35,450 bases of DNA from Peptostreptococcaceae bacterium (GTDB lineage Bacteria > Bacillota > Clostridia > Peptostreptococcales > Anaerovoracaceae): the NCBI GenBank assembly GCA_016650175.1, contig JAENWG010000015.1, positions 1 through 35,450 of the forward strand. The letters are read 5' to 3'. The notes under the pieces were generated by a model. It worked only from the letters and a program-made list of their open reading frames with translations. It searched no databases and was not told the origin of the DNA. Position 1 is the first letter of the stretch, and each line of letters opens with the position of its first letter. Positions 14,302 to 22,871 of this stretch are shown one piece after another. The translations under genes were made by a program, and so were the position numbers.

Positions 14302-15474
14302 CTACTTTCTAATAAGATCCAACTCAATAGCTTTATCTGCTACAGCTTTAGCTACAACTTCTACAACCTTTTCATTGAAAACATCCGGTAATATATATAT
14401 ATCGCTTAGTTCATCATCTGTTATCACGTAAGCCAGCGCTTCCGCTGCAGCGACTTTCATAGAATCGGTAACTCTAGTTGCTTTTACCGATAATAGCCCT
14501 TTAAATATACCTGGAAACGCCAAAACATTATTTACTTGATTAGGATAATCAGACCTTCCTGTTCCTACAATACAAGCACCCGCTTTTTTTGCAATATCTG
14601 GCATTATTTCGGGAATAGGATTAGCCATAGAAAATACAATAGGGTCTTTAGCCATCGATTTAATCATCTCTTCATTTACTAAATTAGGTTTGGAAACTCC
14701 TACAAATACATCGGCATTTTTCATTACTTCTGCGAGATTTCCTTTTCTACTATCCTTATTTGTTATCTTTGCCACTTTTTCTTGTTCGCTATTGTTAAAC
14801 TCTGAACCTTCATAAATAGCTCCATTAATATCACATACTATTACATCGCCAAATCCCATTTTTACAAATAATTTAGCTATAGAAAGTCCTGCAGCTCCTC
14901 CGCCGTTTATTACTATGTTAAGAGTTCCTTTTTTTCTTCCTGTATATCTTATTGCATTTAACACTCCAGCAGATGTAATAATTGCAGTTCCATGCTGATC
15001 ATCATGAAATACTGGTACATCACACTCTTCAATTAATCTTCTTTCGATTTCAAAACATCTAGGCGCACTAATATCCTCAAGATTTATTCCTCCAAAGCTC
15101 TTAGAAATAAGCTTGACTGTGTTAATTATCTCCTCCGTGTCCTTTGAGTCTATACATATAGGAATGGCATTGATTCCTGCGAATCTTTTAAAAAGAGCGC
15201 ACTTTCCTTCCATGACAGGCATACTTGCACTTGGCCCTATATCTCCTAATCCAAGTACTGCAGTCCCATCGGTAATAACCGCAACTAAATTGCCTTTACC
15301 CGTATATTCATATGCGAGCATTTCATCCATTTCAATTTCGAGACACGGTTCAGCAACTCCAGGTGTATATGCAATTGCTAAATCTTCCATAGTTTCAATT
15401 TCTGCTTTTGAAACCACTTCAAGTTTACCTCTCCATTCTAAGTGTTTCTTTAAGGCTTTTGTTTTGCTAGGCAT
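14302..15474 (-). CDS. NAD(P)-dependent malic enzyme (short bacterial type)
   Basis: A 390-residue malic enzyme: oxidative decarboxylation of malate to pyruvate, or the reverse. Visible are AYTPGVAEPCLEI (about 34-46), LGLGDIGPSASMPVMEGK (about 74-91), the metal-ligand region FHDDQHGTA (about 155-163) and the nucleotide loop NGGGAAGLSIAKL. It lacks the C-terminal phosphotransacetylase-like domain of the long MaeB proteins. The gene starts 25 bp after the raiA-type RNA, with a GAAAGGGG site, and is followed by fumC. Cofactor choice cannot be told with confidence. Confidence 0.92.
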   Translation of the reverse strand: MPSKTKALKKHLEWRGKLEVVSKAEIETMEDLAIAYTPGVAEPCLEIEMDEMLAYEYTGKGNLVAVITDGTAVLGLGDIGPSASMPVMEGKCALFKRFAGINAIPICIDSKDTEEIINTVKLISKSFGGINLEDISAPRCFEIERRLIEECDVPVFHDDQHGTAIITSAGVLNAIRYTGRKKGTLNIVINGGGAAGLSIAKLFVKMGFGDVIVCDINGAIYEGSEFNNSEQEKVAKITNKDSRKGNLAEVMKNADVFVGVSKPNLVNEEMIKSMAKDPIVFSMANPIPEIMPDIAKKAGACIVGTGRSDYPNQVNNVLAFPGIFKGLLSVKATRVTDSMKVAAAEALAYVITDDELSDIYILPDVFNEKVVEVVAKAVADKAIELDLIRK

Positions 15475-15498
15475 TAATTACCCCTTTCTAAAATAGAA

Positions 15499-15678
15499 CA
15501 TATAGTGGCTGCTCATCTGACCTGGTCTTTGACCCCACACTCGCCTTTACCCGGATTTTCCGGAGGACTTACTTCTAAGCTACGCCATGATCACTGCCGC
15601 TTTGCGACAGCTTACGTGGATCCTTTTGCCCGCAACTGGCTTGGACTTTCAACCACAGACATGAGCAGTCACTATATG
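15499..15678 (-). ncRNA. raiA: raiA-type structured non-coding RNA
   Basis: This 180-base stretch is clearly more GC-rich than its surroundings and has no convincing coding frame. On the minus strand its two ends, CATATAGTGACTGCTCAT (15661-15678) and ATGAGCAGCCACTATATG (15499-15516), form an 18-bp terminal helix with one A-C mismatch. Inside are several A-looped hairpins: CTGTCGC-AAA-GCGGCAG, CCGGA-AAA-TCCGG and GGTC-AAA-GACC. The size, closing helix, hairpins and position right after comFC match the raiA RNA motif of Firmicutes, a large conserved RNA linked to sporulation and aggregation in Clostridium. Here the next gene is malic enzyme, not raiA/hpf. Family naming is from memory of the motif. 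Confidence 0.75.
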
Positions 15679-15686
15679 CTCCCTGA

Positions 15687-16436
15687 TTAATGTATTATTA
15701 AATCTCCTCCTGCTACAAAGGATAAAAAGTATATCTTATTAACTCCTGCATTTTTAAGTATTTTGCTTATTGCATCAGCAGTAGCACCTGTTGTATAAAT
15801 ATCATCTATTACCAATACATTTTTACCTTTGATATCGCTTTTATCATACTTATTAATATTAAAAGCATTAATAAGATTTAGCTTTCTTTCTTCCGAATTT
15901 AGTTTCTTTGAAACATCTGTTTGCTTTGTCCTTATTAAATATTTAGAATTAAGAGTTGTTTTTTCGAGCCTTGTAAAATATCTCGCTATAAGCTCAGCTT
16001 GATTAAAACCTCTTTTTTTGAGTCTTTTACTGTGTATTGGCACCGGAATTACTATATCATATTTGATTTCTTCTATCAACATTCTATCATACATAATTTC
16101 TGCTATAATTTTTGACAAGTAAGTTTTCTTTTTATATTTTAAATTGAATATGACTTTTTTTTCATAAACACCGTATTGAGCACAAGTAAAGCCTCTGTCA
16201 AAATAATGTTTATTTTCCTGACAGTTATAGCATAGTTCTTTAGTGTTATTTTCACTTAACAATTTACCGCACTTACTGCATGTTCTCTCATTTGCCCACC
16301 TGAAATGTTCCATACAATCATTACATAAGGCATACGGCCTAGATTCATCAATAATATTACCGCAACAAATACAATAAATGCTATGAGGAAAAATCAATTC
16401 TGTTAACTTTTCCCATAATCTTTTAAGTCTCATCAC
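15687..16436 (-). CDS. comFC: ComFC-family phosphoribosyltransferase-like protein
   Basis: A 249-residue protein with two N-terminal zinc-finger-like cysteine sets (CICCG...CNDC near residues 20-40 and CSKCG...CYNC near 53-73) and a C-terminal phosphoribosyltransferase domain with the PRPP loop VLVIDDIYTTGATADA (about 207-222). Members work in DNA uptake or DNA processing in competent bacteria, but are also widespread in non-competent ones. It lies between recD2 (6 bp) and the raiA-type RNA (8 bp), in the arrangement commonly seen for that RNA. Confidence 0.9.
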   Translation of the reverse strand: MMRLKRLWEKLTELIFPHSIYCICCGNIIDESRPYALCNDCMEHFRWANERTCSKCGKLLSENNTKELCYNCQENKHYFDRGFTCAQYGVYEKKVIFNLKYKKKTYLSKIIAEIMYDRMLIEEIKYDIVIPVPIHSKRLKKRGFNQAELIARYFTRLEKTTLNSKYLIRTKQTDVSKKLNSEERKLNLINAFNINKYDKSDIKGKNVLVIDDIYTTGATADAISKILKNAGVNKIYFLSFVAGGDLIIH

Positions 16437-16442
16437 ACACCT

Positions 16443-18683
16443 TTAAATATTTAAGCCCATTAAATCAATTCTTTTAAGTCTAATTCCAAGTCCTGAACAT
16501 CTATTTTCTATTCTGTTGTTATCTATCATAGCTTTCATCCTTTTTTCAGAACCCACAATAGTAACTAAGTTCTTGCCTCTTGTAATCCCTGTATAAAATA
16601 GATTTCTAGTTGCAAGCATCGGTGGGAACCAAGTCATAGGAATAATTACCGCAGGGAATTCACTACCTTGACTTTTATGTACAGTTATAGCATATGCCAA
16701 TTCCAACAAATCCAATTGGGAAGATTCGTAGCTTACATATTTTTCATTATCAAATATAACTGTTATTGTGTCATTTTCTTTATCTATTTCTTTTATGAGT
16801 CCCATATCTCCGTTAAAAATCCCGTCGCCTGTTACCAAGCTACCTTCTTTTCTCCATTTAATCTGGTAATCATTCCTTATCTGCATTACTTTATCGCCGA
16901 CTCTAAAAGTTTTATCTCCATACACCTTTTCATTTACACCAGGTTTTTTAGGATTTAATACTTCCTGAAGTCTTTTATTTAGATTATGGGTTCCTAGGGT
17001 TCCTTTCCTACTAGGTGTTAGTACCTGAATGTCAGATGGTGAATTTACAAAATCATAATAGGTTTCTATTCTGCCCGAAACAAGTTCAATTATCTTGTTT
17101 AGCATATCCTTTTCATTGTCTATATTTATTAAAAAGAAATCCTTATCTCTCTCGTTAAAGCATGGATATTCTCCTTTATTTATCAGATGCGCATTAACTA
17201 CTATTAAGCTTTCTTTTGCTTGTCTAAATATTTCATTAAGCTTAATTGTAGGAATGAACTCACTATATATAAAATCTCTAAGTACATTTCCTGCGCCAAC
17301 TGACGGCAATTGATTTGCATCCCCTACAAGGATAACTCTAGTTCCAGTGCTAATTGCGTCTAACATACTACTCATAAGCATAAGATCTATCATAGATGCT
17401 TCATCTATGATGATTAAATCCTGCTCTAGCATTGAGTCTTGATTCTTTAAGAATTTAGCCTCTCCAGAATCTGTCGAATAATGATATTCCAACAACCTAT
17501 GTATAGTGGACGCTTCATATCCTGATGTCTCAGTTATTCTTTTGGCTGCTCTTCCCGTAGGCGCAGCTATTGCAGAAGTAATACCGCATATAGTCGCTAT
17601 TTTAATAATAGTATTAATAATTGTAGTCTTTCCCGTACCAGGTCCGCCTGTAATTACAGATACATTACTTCTAAGCGAACTCTTAACTGCTTTTTTCTGT
17701 TCTTCAGATAAACTAATATTTTCTTCCGCTTGAACTTTAGCAAGTAAATTATCAAGGTCATAACTTATAGGTTTAATCAACCCGTCTTTTAATCTTATTA
17801 AATTGTTGCACACCTTTTTTTCGGCATAATAGTAACCCGAAATATATACAACATAAGCTCCTTCTAAATCATCAACTTGAACTGTTCCATCAAAAGCAAG
17901 AGTCACTATATTGTCTTCTATCATCTCGCTTGACAAATCTAATACTTCTACCGCTTTATCAATCAACACTTCCTTTAGAACATACGTGTTTCCTGAACCA
18001 ATATACTGATTTAAACAGTATATAATCCCACTTTTTACTCTATATTCGCTTTCCTTAGAAATCCCTAATTTTTGAGCTATTTCATCAGCCTTATGAAAAC
18101 TAATTCCATAAATATCTTCGATTAGTCTATATGGATTTTCCTTTATCATTTGAACAGCCTTGCTCTCATATTCTTTATAGATTTTAAGAGCATACGTGGT
18201 CGTTATTCCCCACTTTTCAAGTTCGAAAGCAATATTCGCAAATTCTTTTCTGATTACATAGGAATTATGTATCTTTTCTGCCGTTTTAGAGCCGATTCCT
18301 CTAATTTTTAATATATCCATATGGTTATTTTCTATAACATCTAAAGTTTTTTCACCATATTCTGCTACTAGCTGCTCAGCCATTTTAGGACCTATGCCTT
18401 TTATAGCGCCTGATGACAAAAAAACTTGAATACTGCTAACATCATTCGGCAATATTTCTTTAAATGAATAAAAAGCAAACTGCTCACCATATTTTTGGTG
18501 AGTCTTATATTTGCCTTCTAGTTTATAAACTGCGCCGGGATTTACATATGCTAAATTACCAGTAATTGTAATTACTGCCTTTTCTGTTTCAAATATTGCT
18601 ACAGTAAAACCATTACCCTCGTTGTGATATATAATCTCGGTTATTTCTCCGGTTAATATTTCCATCTGTCCTATTTTATCCAA
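16443..18683 (-). CDS. recD2: RecD2-type SF1B DNA helicase
   Basis: A 746-residue RecD-like helicase of the kind found without RecBC. The N-terminal OB-like region and helix-hairpin-helix repeats (IKGIGPKMAEQL near 94-105, IRGIGSKTAEKI near 127-138) are followed by the helicase core: Walker A TGGPGTGKTT (345-354), IIDEAS, VILVGDANQLPSVGAG, and motifs V-VI near the end (TVHKSQGSEF, LFYTGITRGK). It unwinds DNA 5' to 3' in repair. It overlaps the upstream CCA-like gene by 13 bp. TTG is the listed start (18681-18683); ATG at 18663-18665 is an alternative. Confidence 0.93.
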   Translation of the reverse strand: MDKIGQMEILTGEITEIIYHNEGNGFTVAIFETEKAVITITGNLAYVNPGAVYKLEGKYKTHQKYGEQFAFYSFKEILPNDVSSIQVFLSSGAIKGIGPKMAEQLVAEYGEKTLDVIENNHMDILKIRGIGSKTAEKIHNSYVIRKEFANIAFELEKWGITTTYALKIYKEYESKAVQMIKENPYRLIEDIYGISFHKADEIAQKLGISKESEYRVKSGIIYCLNQYIGSGNTYVLKEVLIDKAVEVLDLSSEMIEDNIVTLAFDGTVQVDDLEGAYVVYISGYYYAEKKVCNNLIRLKDGLIKPISYDLDNLLAKVQAEENISLSEEQKKAVKSSLRSNVSVITGGPGTGKTTIINTIIKIATICGITSAIAAPTGRAAKRITETSGYEASTIHRLLEYHYSTDSGEAKFLKNQDSMLEQDLIIIDEASMIDLMLMSSMLDAISTGTRVILVGDANQLPSVGAGNVLRDFIYSEFIPTIKLNEIFRQAKESLIVVNAHLINKGEYPCFNERDKDFFLINIDNEKDMLNKIIELVSGRIETYYDFVNSPSDIQVLTPSRKGTLGTHNLNKRLQEVLNPKKPGVNEKVYGDKTFRVGDKVMQIRNDYQIKWRKEGSLVTGDGIFNGDMGLIKEIDKENDTITVIFDNEKYVSYESSQLDLLELAYAITVHKSQGSEFPAVIIPMTWFPPMLATRNLFYTGITRGKNLVTIVGSEKRMKAMIDNNRIENRCSGLGIRLKRIDLMGLNI

Positions 18684-19954
18684 TGTACTCTTCTTGTAAT
18701 TACCGCGAATTTGCTTTTACTTAATTTCTTGATTTCTTTAAGCAAATCGTTTCTGTTGTTCTTGTTAGGTTTAAGATGTATGATTTCTACTGCTAATCTT
18801 AAAAGTTCATCAGCTCTTTCTTTAGTATCGGCATACCCAGCTTCCATAACATCATTAGCATCCACTACTAAATCTTCAGGAAACACAGCGTCCCCAGTCT
18901 TTCTAATTTCAGTTAAATAATACTGCCTTGAGTCTATCTTACTCGCTTGAAAATCATATACCATCCTCTGCGCTTTAGAAAGATTGTTTAAATAATTGTA
19001 TCTATCCCAACCTTTTTCACATATATAGTTCTTATATTCTACAAAACTTCCTATGAAATTAAGCTTAACTTTTTCTTTAATTGCATCATGCAGCCTATCA
19101 TTTGTTTTTTCAGAAAAATCCAATCTATCTATAGCTAAATGGGCTTTCTTATCAGCAAAACAGTAATAGAAAAGACCTAATCTTCTGTCTGTAACTCTTT
19201 TAGTTTTATCTATGCCTTCACATAAACCTATATAGTCACTTCTGTTAGATGCTTTCATGCTTTCAAATATCTCTTTTCCTACTACTACACCTAAGAGCCC
19301 CGTATCCGCCAATATATTTAATCCTAGTCCTGCATGTTCTGATGATACTATTCTTTCTAAAGATCTTGTGACATATCCTAAACAGTCATCTCCTAACAAG
19401 CCCACGTTGGCTACTATACCTTCATAAACGTCATTATCTACATCAAATCCAAGTTCAGCAGCTAATTCTAAAGCTTCAAACATCTTAACCGGTGTTTTCT
19501 TAAATACTTCCTTAGGATCTCCTATAGTTTTAATTATTTCTGCTTTTATATCTGCTCTTGCATCATAAATATCATAAAACTTTCTGTCAGGATTATCCGC
19601 CATTGAATTAAGAACAAAACTTTCCTCTTTGAGTTGGCTTTCGATATCATCATAGAATTTTATATTTTTATCACCTATAGCTGTTCCATATGGAGAAACA
19701 TCTACGATAATCATATCTTCTTCAGATTCTTCATTGAATGTCAATCTTATAATTTCTCTATTTTCATCAATTATTTCGGCTCCAGGAAATATTCTCTTAA
19801 GCTTATCAAGCCTAGCATTAGTGACTAAATCCCAATCCAAAGGTTTTTCTCCTAAATAGCTTTCTCTAACGCATTTGCCATAAGCATATGCTTCAAATCC
19901 ATTTTTTTCTAGTTCCTTTAATATATTATTTACTTCTTTAGTTAATTTAATCAA
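18671..19954 (-). CDS. Degenerate class II CCA-transferase/poly(A) polymerase-like protein
   Basis: A 427-residue protein of the tRNA nucleotidyltransferase family. The overall plan is kept: a nucleotidyltransferase head with DWD metal ligands (Asp40, Asp42) in LDWDLVT, then FVLNSMADNP, then the neck LAAELGFDVD. However, the usual GG-x-VRD-x-LLG is YGKCVRESYLG, RRDFTINAMA is KEESFVLNSMA, and the nucleotide-recognition stretch EDPLRMLRAxRF is KTPVKMFEALEL. The arginines that pair with CTP and ATP are therefore gone. Catalysis may survive on another substrate, or the protein may be regulatory. It lies 13 bp after yhaM. Confidence 0.75.
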   Translation of the reverse strand: MIKLTKEVNNILKELEKNGFEAYAYGKCVRESYLGEKPLDWDLVTNARLDKLKRIFPGAEIIDENREIIRLTFNEESEEDMIIVDVSPYGTAIGDKNIKFYDDIESQLKEESFVLNSMADNPDRKFYDIYDARADIKAEIIKTIGDPKEVFKKTPVKMFEALELAAELGFDVDNDVYEGIVANVGLLGDDCLGYVTRSLERIVSSEHAGLGLNILADTGLLGVVVGKEIFESMKASNRSDYIGLCEGIDKTKRVTDRRLGLFYYCFADKKAHLAIDRLDFSEKTNDRLHDAIKEKVKLNFIGSFVEYKNYICEKGWDRYNYLNNLSKAQRMVYDFQASKIDSRQYYLTEIRKTGDAVFPEDLVVDANDVMEAGYADTKERADELLRLAVEIIHLKPNKNNRNDLLKEIKKLSKSKFAVITRRVHWIK

Positions 19955-19967
19955 AATCTACCTCCAC

Positions 19968-20927
19968 CTAAAACTCAGCCTTATATAATCTTCTGTAATC
20001 CAATGTCCAAACACCATCTGTAAATTCTCCTGGTTCTACGCTCTTGAGCGCATCTTCCATATCGAACATTCTTGCATCCAAAATGTCTAAATAGTGCAAT
20101 ACCTCTGCTTCTGGAAATAGAGGTTTCTTAGGACTTCCAAAGTCAGGTTCATAATGATGAGATAATATCATATGCTCAAGCATAACAATTTTTTCTCTGC
20201 TCATTCCTATTTCAGAAGCTTTTATCTCAATGCTCTTAATTCCTTGTACAATATGACCTAGTAGTTGTCCTTCAAAAGAATAACCGTCAGACACACCTCT
20301 TTCATCACTGTTAATTTCGTTTAACTTTTCCATATCATGAATAGCAACTCCACATAATAACAAATCTCTATTAAGATTTTTATATATTTGGGTAATATGG
20401 TCGCCTGTCATCATCATTCTCTTTGTGTGATATAGGAGGCCACCGTACTCTGCATGATGATTCTTCTTTGCTGCAGGGTAATACATCAGTTTGACCTTAT
20501 TCTCTGTATATAAATCTACACAAAGCTTTTTAAGTTCTTCATCTTCAAAAGTTTCAAATATTCCCATTAAATATTCATACATATCTTCTGATTCTTCAGG
20601 AGCAGCCTTAAAGAAGTCCCTTATGTCTAGTTCATCTGTAGGTGCGGATTTTCTAATTTTTGTAACCCGCATTTGTTTCATGCCCTTCCATTCATTGATA
20701 GTGCATTTAACTCTTACAATTTCACCGTCAACTATCTTATCTATTGAAGATTGCTCTTCATCTGATATGTCCCACTTCTTTGCAGTTATCTCACCTGAAC
20801 TATCTCCTAATACCAAGTCCAAATATTTCTTTCTGTTCGAGCCTAGTTTTACAGCTACGCTTTTAACCAAGAAAAACTCTGTTATTTCTTGATCCGTTTT
20901 AAGTTGAGTAATATATATATCTTTCAT
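19968..20927 (-). CDS. yhaM: YhaM-family 3'-5' exoribonuclease (OB fold + HD domain)
   Basis: A 319-residue protein with an N-terminal OB fold (residues 10-92) and an HD phosphohydrolase-type domain (about 155-300), marked by HHAEYGGLLYHT (157-168) and IHDMEK (196-201), and HMILSHHYEP later. YhaM/CBF1 proteins trim single-stranded RNA and DNA from the 3' end. I place the start at ATG 20925-20927 behind AAAGGAGAC; the longer open frame upstream runs through the promoter region and is not likely translated. It is the first gene of a long operon through to DUF1294. Confidence 0.88.
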   Translation of the reverse strand: MKDIYITQLKTDQEITEFFLVKSVAVKLGSNRKKYLDLVLGDSSGEITAKKWDISDEEQSSIDKIVDGEIVRVKCTINEWKGMKQMRVTKIRKSAPTDELDIRDFFKAAPEESEDMYEYLMGIFETFEDEELKKLCVDLYTENKVKLMYYPAAKKNHHAEYGGLLYHTKRMMMTGDHITQIYKNLNRDLLLCGVAIHDMEKLNEINSDERGVSDGYSFEGQLLGHIVQGIKSIEIKASEIGMSREKIVMLEHMILSHHYEPDFGSPKKPLFPEAEVLHYLDILDARMFDMEDALKSVEPGEFTDGVWTLDYRRLYKAEF

Positions 20928-20957
20928 TAATTTGTCTCCTTTACAACAATCTTTATC

Positions 20958-20986
20958 ATTATATATCATAATTTCAATTTCATCAA
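20958..20986 (-). promoter_or_regulatory. Promoter of the yhaM operon
   Basis: On the minus strand, TTGATG (20981-20986) and TATAAT (20958-20963) at 17-bp spacing, upstream of the GGAG site of yhaM. Confidence 0.6.
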
Positions 20987-21005
20987 CCACACAGACAATT
21001 TTCTC

Positions 21006-21033
21006 TTCACTTTTACACAAATTAGTATATAAT
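21006..21033 (+). promoter_or_regulatory. Promoter of nadE
   Basis: TTCACT (21006-21011), 16-bp spacer, TATAAT (21028-21033), 28 bp before the nadE start. The -35 is a weak match. Confidence 0.5.
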
Positions 21034-21060
21034 TGTATTGTAAACTGAAAGGGGAATATT

Positions 21061-21810
21061 ATGGAATTTGATGTAAAGAAAGCAACAGAAGCTGCAGTAT
21101 CTTGGATTAGAGAGTGGTTTTACGAAAACGGTTATGGTTGTAATGCAATATTGGGAATTAGCGGAGGTAAGGACAGTTCGGTAGTAGCAGCTCTTTTAGT
21201 AGAAGCTCTAGGTAAAGACCGTGTAATTGGAGTCCTTATGCCTAAAGGAATACAAGACGATATCCATATGGCCAGATTATTAGTTGATCACTTAGGTATA
21301 AAGTCATATACAGTAAACATCAAGGACTCATACGAAGCTTTGGTTAACGAACTCGAATCTAAAGTAGGCGTTATGAGTAAAGACAGTAAAATCAATCTTC
21401 CTGCTAGACTTAGGATGTCTACATTGTATGCAGTAGCTCAAACAAACAACGGAAGAGTAGCAAATACTTGTAACCTATCTGAAGACTGGGTTGGCTATTC
21501 AACTAGATACGGTGATTCTGCAGGAGACTTCAGTCCTTGTTCATTTTTTACTACCAAGGAAATTAGGTCGATAGGACGCTATTTAGGCATTCCTCATGAG
21601 CTTGTAGAAAAAACTCCTATAGATGGATTAAGCGGAATGACTGACGAAGAAAAATTAGGTTTTACCTACGAAGTTTTAGACAAATATATTAGGACTGGTG
21701 AAATTGAGGACAATAAAACTAAGGCAAAAATAAATCACTTACATGAAATTAATAAATTTAAACTTCGATTCATGGATTCATTCAACTACGAGGAGACAAA
21801 AGATGAGTAA
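21061..21810 (+). CDS. nadE: NAD+ synthetase, ammonia-type
   Basis: A 249-residue ATP-pyrophosphatase-fold enzyme that amidates nicotinate adenine dinucleotide to NAD+. The PP loop GISGGKDSSVVAALL (33-47) and the C-terminal block GDSAGDFSPC...TDEEKLGFTYE fit NadE. There is no N-terminal glutaminase domain, so it should use free ammonia. An AAGGGG site precedes the ATG. It overlaps the homoserine dehydrogenase start by 8 bp. Confidence 0.93.
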   Translation: MEFDVKKATEAAVSWIREWFYENGYGCNAILGISGGKDSSVVAALLVEALGKDRVIGVLMPKGIQDDIHMARLLVDHLGIKSYTVNIKDSYEALVNELESKVGVMSKDSKINLPARLRMSTLYAVAQTNNGRVANTCNLSEDWVGYSTRYGDSAGDFSPCSFFTTKEIRSIGRYLGIPHELVEKTPIDGLSGMTDEEKLGFTYEVLDKYIRTGEIEDNKTKAKINHLHEINKFKLRFMDSFNYEETKDE

Positions 21811-22813
21811 AAAACTTAAAATTGCTATACTAGGATTTGGTAACGCAGCAAGGGCTTTCGCGAAAATATTAGAAAAAGAAAGATTTAACATACTATTGAA
21901 TTATGATACCGCTATAGTAACTACGGGAATTGTTACAGGTTCTCACGGCGCGCTATACAATCCTTTAGGCTTGCATCTAGACAGCATAACCGAGCACTAC
22001 GATAAAACTGGTTCATTAAATAGACCAATTCAGATGACCTCTATGGAGCTATGTGAAAAGGGGGATTATGATATTTTAATTGAAGCTACTCCGCTAAACA
22101 TTAAAACCGGCCAACCTGCTACAGATCATATAAGAGCAGCGCTTAAACGTGGCAAGCACGTAATAACAGCAAACAAAGGTCCTATTGCTTGGTATTTTAA
22201 AGAACTAAACGAACTAGCTAAAGCAAATAACTGCAAATTCTTCTATGAAACTACAGTGATGGATGGTACTCCTGTCTTTAACTTAGTTAATGACACATTG
22301 AAAATGTGCACAGTAACAGCAGTAGATGGCATTCTTAATACCACTACGAACTATATATTAGAAGAACTTGAACAAGGCAAAGAGTATAGCGATATAATTA
22401 CTGAAGGTACAAAAATTGGCTTCATCGAAGCAGATCCTGCGATGGATGTTGAAGGCTATGATGCTGCAGCTAAACTAACAGCTCTTCTTAATGTACTTAT
22501 GGATGCAGGAATAACTCCAAATGATATTGATAGAACTGGTATAGAAAATATCACATACGATGATATCGTTAAAGCAAAAGAAGATAACAAGGTTATTAAA
22601 CTAATCTGCCACGGAGATAAAAACAGTGCTTTCGTAAAGCCTACTTTAGTAGACAAGTCCGACTTAACTGCTAACATCGACGGTACTTCTTCTATGGTTC
22701 AAATCACTACAGATTACATGGGTAAGCTAAGCATCATTGAACATAATCCAGATTTAGTTCAAACAGGTTATGGAATATTCAGTGACTTAGTGCGTGTTAT
22801 TGAAAAAAATTAG
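21803..22813 (+). CDS. hom: Homoserine dehydrogenase, short form without ACT domain
   Basis: A 336-residue enzyme that reduces aspartate semialdehyde to homoserine, for threonine and methionine synthesis. It shows the nucleotide-binding loop LGFGNAARAF near residues 9-18, ITANKGPIAW, GTPVFNL and the family block EGYDAAAKLTALLNV. The common C-terminal ACT domain, which gives threonine feedback, is absent. I use the ATG at 21803 because GAGGAG lies 8 bp upstream; the longer frame begins inside nadE without a ribosome site. Cotranscribed with nadE. Confidence 0.9.
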   Translation: MSKKLKIAILGFGNAARAFAKILEKERFNILLNYDTAIVTTGIVTGSHGALYNPLGLHLDSITEHYDKTGSLNRPIQMTSMELCEKGDYDILIEATPLNIKTGQPATDHIRAALKRGKHVITANKGPIAWYFKELNELAKANNCKFFYETTVMDGTPVFNLVNDTLKMCTVTAVDGILNTTTNYILEELEQGKEYSDIITEGTKIGFIEADPAMDVEGYDAAAKLTALLNVLMDAGITPNDIDRTGIENITYDDIVKAKEDNKVIKLICHGDKNSAFVKPTLVDKSDLTANIDGTSSMVQITTDYMGKLSIIEHNPDLVQTGYGIFSDLVRVIEKN

Positions 22814-22826
22814 CAATGTTAAATTT

Positions 22827-22870
22827 AAAGGAAGGGATGTACCACATTGATACAATCACTTCCTTTTCTA
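22827..22870. terminator. Terminator between hom and the DUF4405 gene
   Basis: AAAGGAAG (22827-22834) pairs with CTTCCTTT (22859-22866) around a 24-base loop, followed by TTCTATTT. It lies between two convergent genes and may serve both. Confidence 0.6.
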
Positions 22871-22871
22871 T

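Noticed and set aside
15505-15690. A 61-codon plus-strand open frame over the region between comFC and malic enzyme
   Set aside because: It has no ribosome site and unusual residue content, and the stretch is explained by the closing helix and hairpins of a minus-strand structured RNA.
20928-21020. N-terminal extension of YhaM by 31 residues
   Set aside because: It would translate across the promoter; a strong AAAGGAGAC site precedes the inner ATG that fits the family start.
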